From Thaumasiovibrio sp043421945 (lineage in GTDB: Bacteria; Pseudomonadota; Gammaproteobacteria; Enterobacterales; Vibrionaceae): a DNA stretch of 19,288 nt. Under the pieces are notes generated by a model that was given only the letters and a program-made list of their open reading frames with translations, searched no databases and was not told the DNA's origin. Made by a program: the position numbers and the translations under genes. Of the stretch, positions 14,904 through 19,288 are shown piece by piece; position 1 is the first letter of the stretch; each line of letters starts with the position of its first letter. The stretch is from NCBI GenBank assembly GCA_043421945.1, contig JBHOGO010000083.1, positions 1 to 19,288 on the forward strand, read 5' to 3'.

Positions 14904-15452
14904 ATGGATAATGCAATAGGCTGTGTTGAATTGAATTCGATAGCCCGTGGGTATCAGGTTGCTGATGCGATGGTTAAAGCGGCCAATGTCAGAATCGTTT
15001 TTCACCGTACTACCTGCCCTGGGAAGTTTATCGTGTTGGTCAATGGTGATATAGGTGCGGTTAGAGCAGCGGTTGACCATGGCTTGGTGGCAGGGCGTGG
15101 CGAAATCGTTGATGATGTGGTGATTTCAAATATCCATCCTGATGTGTTCTTAGCGATTTCAGGAACAAGTGAAATTCCACAGGGGGGAGCGTTGGGGGTG
15201 ATTGAGACTTTCTCCGTTGCGTCAACAATTGAGGCGGCAGATGCAGCCGTTAAAGCGAGTGAAATTCAACTGATGGATATTCAATTGGCAATGGCAATAG
15301 GTGGTAAAGGGGTGGTGACCTTAACTGGCGATGTTTCTGCAGTACAATCAGCCGTTGAGATTGCTTGCGAGCGTGTCAAGGATAAAGGTGTCCTTGTCAA
15401 TAAATGTGTTATTGCCAACCCGAGCCGAGAAATCCTCGAGACTTCGTTATAG
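14904..15452 (+). CDS. pduT: Fe-S shell trimer protein PduT
   Basis: This 182-residue protein has two BMC domains (about 1-90 and 95-182) and forms shell trimers. In Salmonella and Citrobacter PduT the three Cys38 residues at the pore hold a [4Fe-4S] cluster that can pass electrons across the shell. The Cys is conserved here at exactly position 38, in TTCPGKF. Other matches are NGDIGAVRAAV, ISNIHPDV and ALGVIETFSVAS. ATG at 14904 follows GGGAGAGA (14893-14900); a longer frame from 14871 lies within pduS. It follows pduS directly, as in Salmonella, supporting a PduS-PduT electron relay. It ends the BMC run. Confidence 0.95.
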   Translation: MDNAIGCVELNSIARGYQVADAMVKAANVRIVFHRTTCPGKFIVLVNGDIGAVRAAVDHGLVAGRGEIVDDVVISNIHPDVFLAISGTSEIPQGGALGVIETFSVASTIEAADAAVKASEIQLMDIQLAMAIGGKGVVTLTGDVSAVQSAVEIACERVKDKGVLVNKCVIANPSREILETSL

Positions 15453-15475
15453 TCCTACCTTAATAGCCCTTCTTA

Positions 15476-15507
15476 TATCTCTATCTCAGTATCCAGAGGT
15501 AGAGATA
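15476..15507. terminator. Hairpin between convergent pduT and DJ-1/PfpI gene
   Basis: TATCTCTATCTC (15476-15487) and GAGGTAGAGATA (15496-15507) pair over 12 bp with one G-U pair and an 8-base loop. It lies 24 bases after the pduT stop and just beyond the end of the minus-strand gene at 15511. No strong U-run follows on either strand, so it is likely a bidirectional stop or 3'-end structure marking the end of the BMC operon. Confidence 0.45.
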
Positions 15508-15510
15508 CCG

Positions 15511-16092
15511 TTAATTCCGACGCCAGTCGAACTCCATTTGATGGGCTGTTTTTTCTGCGATCTTGAGGCTATGGATCTTTGATACTAAGTGTAAGCTCAT
15601 GTCTATACCTGCCGAGATCCCACCGGATGTCATGTACCGTCCTTCATCAACCCAACGGGTGTTTTCTATTACATTTAAGCAAGGATAAGAAGATCGTAGT
15701 GCTTCAATATCTTCCCAGTGAGTCGTGGCTGAAAGGTTGTCGAGTAAACCTGCTTCAGCTAATAGAAAAGCGCCGGTACATATGGATACAACGTATTGTG
15801 CTTGATTGTCTATCAGTTTTATCCATTCGATAACCGGCTTTTTCTTGATCTCAGCGTTATGTATACCACCCACAACAATCAAAGTGTCTATCGGAGGGTG
15901 CTCATCAAAGCCATAATCTGGAATAACGTTAAAACCACCCCTTGCTCGTGTAGGACGTTGGTGCTCTGCAATACAAAATACATGGTGTTGACTATTAGCA
16001 GGAAGAAATCGATTAGCGGTTGATAGCACTTCGAAAGGGCCGGCGAAATCGAGCACTTCTGCATCATCGTATATATAGATGGCAATATTCAT
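15511..16092 (-). CDS. DJ-1/PfpI family protein (isonitrile-hydratase-like)
   Basis: This 193-residue protein is in the DJ-1/PfpI superfamily. The nucleophile Cys105 is in VSICTGAFLLAEAGLL, with TTHWED (His125) after it and a conserved acidic start (DDAEVLDFAGPFEVL). These features match the isonitrile-hydratase-like branch and the N-terminal sensor domain of GlxA/FtrA-type AraC regulators, but no AraC helix-turn-helix follows, so it is a stand-alone enzyme or sensor. No signal peptide is seen. No clear ribosome site precedes the ATG at 16092. It is convergent with pduT and probably not part of the BMC system. Substrate unknown. Confidence 0.85.
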   Translation of the reverse strand: MNIAIYIYDDAEVLDFAGPFEVLSTANRFLPANSQHHVFCIAEHQRPTRARGGFNVIPDYGFDEHPPIDTLIVVGGIHNAEIKKKPVIEWIKLIDNQAQYVVSICTGAFLLAEAGLLDNLSATTHWEDIEALRSSYPCLNVIENTRWVDEGRYMTSGGISAGIDMSLHLVSKIHSLKIAEKTAHQMEFDWRRN

Positions 16093-16344
16093 TAGTATGA
16101 TTCACTCACTAAATGAGATTCTGTTTATTAATTTTGAATATAGTATATAAGTCGGTGAGATTTAATATAAAACGTGATATTTCATGATCTTTATTGATAA
16201 TTGCTTACTCTAAATGAGGGTGAAATGTTAAGTTAAAAAGAAATACATCAATAGTGCTTGGCAAGCTCAGTACCTGACTTGTAGCGATAAATAAATGGGC
16301 TGGCGCTGTTGATATTAATACTGATTATCTACGCAAGGAAAGCG
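16093..16344. other. Intergenic region between divergent DJ-1 and PAP2 genes
   Basis: This 252-base AT-rich gap must hold promoters for both divergent genes. CTAAATGAG occurs twice (16109-16117 and 16210-16218). No promoter with both boxes well matched could be picked out. Confidence 0.4.
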
Positions 16345-16929
16345 ATGGTGTCTCGAGAGAAAAAGCAGTACTTAAAGTGGTCGAAAGTGAAGCAAGGACT
16401 ATGTGTCGCGATATTTGGATTTTCAGCTACTTTCACCCAGCCGGTATTGGCTGATAGCCGAGATAATTGGGTAGTCACCAGCGACATTACAGCTTACGGG
16501 CTAGTTACAGTAGCGATCGCGTGGCCAGCGTATCAAGGAGATTGGAAAGGGTTTCGACAAGCAAGTTATAGTACCGCCTCCAGCACTTTACTGGGTGAAA
16601 TCGGTAAGGCAGCCACGAAGAAAGAGCGACCCGATGGCAGTGATGACGATAGTTTTCCGTCGAACCATACCGCGAATGCGTTTGCAGCTGCCACAACTAT
16701 GCATATTCGTTATGGCTGGGAGGTTGGGGTACCTGCGTATGGTGTTGCTGCTCTGGCGGGGTATAGCCGAGTGCAAGCGAATAAACATTACTGGGTAGAT
16801 GTCGCAGCTGGTGCAGCGTTAGGTATTTTTACAGGGTGGCTATTTACGGATGCTTTGAATGAGAGTGTGCATATACACCCATGGGTTGAAAAGAATGATG
16901 TCGGGTTGCACGTCTCTGTTTCTTGGTGA
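16345..16929 (+). CDS. PAP2-family phosphatase, exported or periplasmic
   Basis: This 194-residue protein has the three PAP2/acid phosphatase motifs: KX6RP (Lys88 to Arg95-Pro96), PSNH (105-108, His catalytic) and SRX5HX3D (Ser141-Arg142, His148, Asp152). The start MVSREKKQ is followed by a basic and hydrophobic stretch (about 13-36) ending in PVLADS, which looks like a signal peptide or anchor. A few hydrophobic stretches follow, so it may be membrane-associated. It probably removes phosphate from a lipid or polyprenyl phosphate. ATG at 16345 is chosen because AAGGAAAG (16335-16342) lies just before it; the TTG at 16309 has no such site. It stands alone between unrelated genes. Confidence 0.85.
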   Translation: MVSREKKQYLKWSKVKQGLCVAIFGFSATFTQPVLADSRDNWVVTSDITAYGLVTVAIAWPAYQGDWKGFRQASYSTASSTLLGEIGKAATKKERPDGSDDDSFPSNHTANAFAAATTMHIRYGWEVGVPAYGVAALAGYSRVQANKHYWVDVAAGAALGIFTGWLFTDALNESVHIHPWVEKNDVGLHVSVSW

Positions 16930-16986
16930 TTTTCTAGAAGGTGTATTTAGAGTTAATAGTACTTTGTGAAATACGCAGCGTGACTT

Positions 16987-17016
16987 TCCCCTGCAAGAAT
17001 TTTTATTTGCAGGGGA
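16987..17016. terminator. Strong hairpin between convergent PAP2 and membrane protein genes
   Basis: TCCCCTGCAA (16987-16996) and TTGCAGGGGA (17007-17016) pair perfectly over 10 bp with a 10-base AT-rich loop. It sits between two convergent genes, 57 bases after one stop and 10 before the other. Neither side has a clear U-run, but GC content and position indicate a bidirectional terminator. Confidence 0.5.
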
Positions 17017-17025
17017 TACGCACGG

Positions 17026-17976
17026 CTAGGAGGTGACAGGTTGTTTCCCATTAGAAGGCATCATTCTGCCCCAGATGGCAATAACGATAATCGCAAAAAC
17101 TAATCTTGCCCATAATATTGCCATGATATCAGCTCCTAATAGCACTATTAGCAGTGTGTCTTCTATGACGCTGTGGCAAAGCCCCAAAAAGCTCATTACG
17201 AGCAAGGTATCTCGTTTCGAAATATGACCTTGCTTTACTTCATCAATCAGCAGCCCTGCACCGAATGATAAGCCGAGTGTTGCGCCGATCACCGTGATAT
17301 TAGCGGCTTCTTTTCCTAGCGTTAAACTGCGTAATAGAGGATACAGGGCTTTGTGCATTAAAGCTTCAATACCCATCCAGCGTAGTAATTTAAGCAGTGT
17401 CATTAACCCACCGATAATTAGAAATATTGTTGCGAACATCTGTAGCTGCTCTAATGCCCAATGTGTGAGGGTCGCATTGTTGGTGATATTCGGCTGCCAA
17501 ACGAGATTGATCGGTTGCTGTTGCCAGTCGCTCCATTGATAGAGTTGATTGAGGATTGCACCAAGCACTAAGGCGCCACCGACTCTAACAACCATCGTTG
17601 CTCGCCAACTGACTCCAGTTGCTTTGGCAACAGCGCCTTCAACAGGAATAGCATGACCAATTAATATCATCGTGCCTAGCACAGAAGCATCGGCGACGCT
17701 GATGACCTCTGTACCTGCTATCGTATAAAACACAACCATTGCAGTATATATGTTCGTTAAAAGTGCAACAGCCCAGACAAGGCCAAGACTTTCCGACAAC
17801 CCAACTACCGACATGACAGGAGAAAGTAAAGACGCCAACCCATGAGTAGCGCCGAGTGTGTCCAGTATTTTCACGACTATCGTAGCGGGTATGAGCACTT
17901 TGAGAAGCGCAAGATAGACGCGAGTAATATCGCGTAGGAGCTGGGTGATCGCAGAGGTGCGATGGATTGAAGGCAT
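17026..17976 (-). CDS. Multi-pass membrane protein, nucleoside-recognition (GATE-domain) family likely
   Basis: This 316-residue protein has about eight hydrophobic segments with short loops. Blocks such as VLIPATIVVKIL, GHAIPVEGAVAKATG, TLGLSFGAGLLIDE and SFLGLCHSVIEDTLLI fit the nucleoside-recognition GATE domain family (Spore maturation SpmA/YjiH/FeoB-like gate). The substrate is unknown. ATG at 17976 (MPSIHRTS) is preferred because TAGGGAAC lies 5 bases upstream on this strand; ATGs at 17991 and 17997 and the frame from 18063 lack a ribosome site. It is divergent from the Lrp/AsnC gene with a palindrome in between, so that regulator is a likely controller. The family call is from pattern recognition and moderate. 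Confidence 0.65.
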   Translation of the reverse strand: MPSIHRTSAITQLLRDITRVYLALLKVLIPATIVVKILDTLGATHGLASLLSPVMSVVGLSESLGLVWAVALLTNIYTAMVVFYTIAGTEVISVADASVLGTMILIGHAIPVEGAVAKATGVSWRATMVVRVGGALVLGAILNQLYQWSDWQQQPINLVWQPNITNNATLTHWALEQLQMFATIFLIIGGLMTLLKLLRWMGIEALMHKALYPLLRSLTLGKEAANITVIGATLGLSFGAGLLIDEVKQGHISKRDTLLVMSFLGLCHSVIEDTLLIVLLGADIMAILWARLVFAIIVIAIWGRMMPSNGKQPVTS

Positions 17977-18036
17977 AACGTTCCCTATCATTGTCATTGA
18001 TTGCGAGCATTTTACTGGAGGGGCATAGAAATCATT

Positions 18037-18048
18037 CCATTTAAATGG
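18037..18048. promoter_or_regulatory. CCATTTAAATGG palindrome, candidate operator
   Basis: A perfect 12-base palindrome lies in the 118-base gap between the divergent membrane protein and Lrp/AsnC genes. A second inverted repeat AAATAA-CAA-TTATTT is at 18055-18069, 7 bases further. Lrp-family proteins commonly bind AT-rich palindromes in such divergent gaps and control their own gene. Assignment is inferred. Confidence 0.4.
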
Positions 18049-18094
18049 CACGATAAATAACAATTATTTCGTACTTTGTAGGCTTTTATTCATT

Positions 18095-18559
18095 ATGTTT
18101 CTCGACCGCCTTGATAAAGCTATTTTAAGAGAGTTACAAACAGATTGTTCCATTACCAATGTTGAACTTGCAAGTCGAGTTGGGTTGTCTCCACCTGCAT
18201 GTCTTAAGCGTGTACAGCGCCTCAATAAAGAGAATGTGATAGAGAAACAAGTCGCTATTTTGAATCCAGAGAAAATTGGGGACACACTGCATATGGTCGT
18301 CGAAGTCATGATGGAACGTGACAGGAAAGACCTCAACGCGGCATTTATTCGTCAAGTGCAAGCCTTTCCCCAAGTAAAAGAGTGTTATCAAGTGACTGGC
18401 GAAGTGGACTTTGTGTTGATTGTTGATGTGCCAAACATGGCGGCATACGAAACGCTGTGTAATGCGTTGCTTTATAGCAATGATAATATGAAATCATTTA
18501 AAACATTGATCTCCATGAACAGAGTAAAATATGAGACGCAGTTGGTGATTAGTGATTAG
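18095..18559 (+). CDS. Lrp/AsnC-family transcriptional regulator
   Basis: This 154-residue protein has an N-terminal winged helix-turn-helix (about 4-60; ITNVELASRVGLSPPACLKR, then VQRLNKENVI) and a C-terminal RAM ligand-binding domain (about 65-150; YQVTGEVDFVLIVDV). Length and order are normal for the family, which senses amino acids and forms dimers to octamers. It is not Lrp itself judging by the shorter length and divergent C-terminus. ATG at 18095 has a weak ribosome site. It probably controls its divergent neighbour and itself. A link to the BMC operon is not supported by position or shared sites. Confidence 0.9.
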   Translation: MFLDRLDKAILRELQTDCSITNVELASRVGLSPPACLKRVQRLNKENVIEKQVAILNPEKIGDTLHMVVEVMMERDRKDLNAAFIRQVQAFPQVKECYQVTGEVDFVLIVDVPNMAAYETLCNALLYSNDNMKSFKTLISMNRVKYETQLVISD

Positions 18560-18661
18560 TTATTGGTGGTCAATAAATAGCGACCAGCTATGAATGGAAA
18601 GTGGTTGCTGATGAGAACAAGCTTGTTGATCAATCACAAAGTGAAATAGGCATGTAGTACG

Positions 18662-18667
18662 TATAAT
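18662..18667 (+). promoter_or_regulatory. Perfect -10 box TATAAT before the mdaB-like gene
   Basis: A consensus TATAAT lies 55 bases before the ATG at 18722. No good -35 box is found 16-18 bases upstream, so it may need an activator or may be a chance match. Confidence 0.35.
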
Positions 18668-18721
18668 GCCCGCTTAATATCTGGCTTAGCGAACATAGCC
18701 TCAATTGGAAAAGCGAATTAC

Positions 18722-19288
18722 ATGAATAAAGTATTACTGATTAATGCGAAACAGAAATTTGGTCACTCTCAAGGTGAATACACGAATGGCCTCTATGAAG
18801 CTGCGCGTGATCTGTTTGTCAAAAACGGTTGGTCTGTCGAAACAACGGTGATCGATCAAGGTTACGACTGCGACGAGGAAGTGAGCAAGCTGGATAATGC
18901 TGACCTTATTATCTCTCACACCCCGTTATGGTGGATGGGGGTGCCTTGGACATTCAAAAAATACATGGACGATGTTTTCACTCCTGGCCACGGTGTATTG
19001 TATGCCAGCGACGGACGCTCTCGTCACGACCAAGGTAAGCTATACGGTTCAGGTGGATTAAAAACAGAAACTAGGTACATGCTGACTATTATCATGAATG
19101 CCCCAGAAAGTGCTTTTTCTGATGAGGAATCTGAGGGTTTATTTGAAGGTGCCGATATTGATACAGTGATGATTCAATATCACAAAACGCTTCAGTTCAT
19201 GGGTATGAAGCCCAGGGCATCCGCATGAGTGGTTATGATTTAGCCATCGATGCAATCCCAGCAGCCAATACTTTCTCTAAAAAAGTAG
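18722..19288 (+). pseudogene. mdaB: MdaB-like NADPH quinone reductase, apparently frameshifted near the C-terminus
   Basis: The first 165 residues match the flavodoxin-fold quinone reductase family of E. coli MdaB: LINAKQKFGHS, the flavin-binding block TPLWWMGVPWTFKKYMDD, GHGVLYASDGR, YGSGGL and HKTLQFMGMKP. These enzymes reduce quinones with two electrons and protect from oxidative stress. The frame then ends as RASA with TGA at 19226-19228, giving 168 residues against 193 in E. coli. In the -1 frame from about 19210 the reading continues without a stop to the window end with about 26 further residues. This suggests a frameshift (real or sequencing error); alternatively the protein is simply short. 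ATG at 18722 has GGAAAAG about 10 bases upstream. Confidence 0.6.

Noticed and set aside
1..19288. CRISPR arrays, tRNA or rRNA genes, insertion sequences, attachment sites
   Set aside because: No regularly spaced repeats, cloverleaf-like sequences, transposase or integrase genes, or terminal inverted repeats were seen.

Overview
The window comes from a Gram-negative gammaproteobacterium of moderate GC content. The flanking gene types and strong Shine-Dalgarno sites suggest a Vibrio, Photobacterium or Shewanella-like organism, but nothing here fixes the genus. About 14.8 kb (662-15452) is one plus-strand gene run encoding a bacterial microcompartment (BMC). Its shell and core proteins match the Salmonella propanediol-utilisation (Pdu) set gene by gene. 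The B12-dependent diol dehydratase and its reactivase (PduCDEGH) are absent. In their place sit a glycyl radical enzyme (GRE), its radical-SAM activase and a PduF/GlpF-type facilitator.

Layout: 1-661 is non-coding and holds repeats, palindromes and candidate promoters. The BMC run follows: pduA, pduB (shell); the GRE diol dehydratase; its activase; pduF-like channel; a pduK-like shell protein with an unusual tail; pduL, pduM, pduN; pduP; pduQ; pduU; a short gap; a pduW/ackA-like kinase; a second iron-type alcohol dehydrogenase (FucO/DhaT-like); pduS; pduT. After a hairpin come a convergent DJ-1/PfpI-family gene (minus), a PAP2 phosphatase (plus), a membrane protein with nucleoside-recognition-like features (minus) divergent from an Lrp/AsnC regulator (plus), and an MdaB-like quinone reductase whose C-terminus appears frameshifted at the window edge.

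Proposed pathway: the facilitator admits a small diol. The activated GRE dehydrates it (1,2-propanediol to propanal is favoured; glycerol to 3-hydroxypropanal is the alternative). PduP oxidises the aldehyde to acyl-CoA, PduQ reduces part of it to alcohol and so recycles NAD+, PduL makes acyl-phosphate, and PduW makes ATP. The shell (PduA, B, K, N, U, T) would contain the aldehyde and may shield the oxygen-sensitive GRE. PduS and the Fe-S shell protein PduT are kept although no corrinoid enzyme is present, which makes their electron-transfer role here the most interesting open point. Such GRE-type BMCs (GRM class, including propanediol 'grp'/GRM3 loci) are already known, so this is a distinctive variant rather than an entirely new system.
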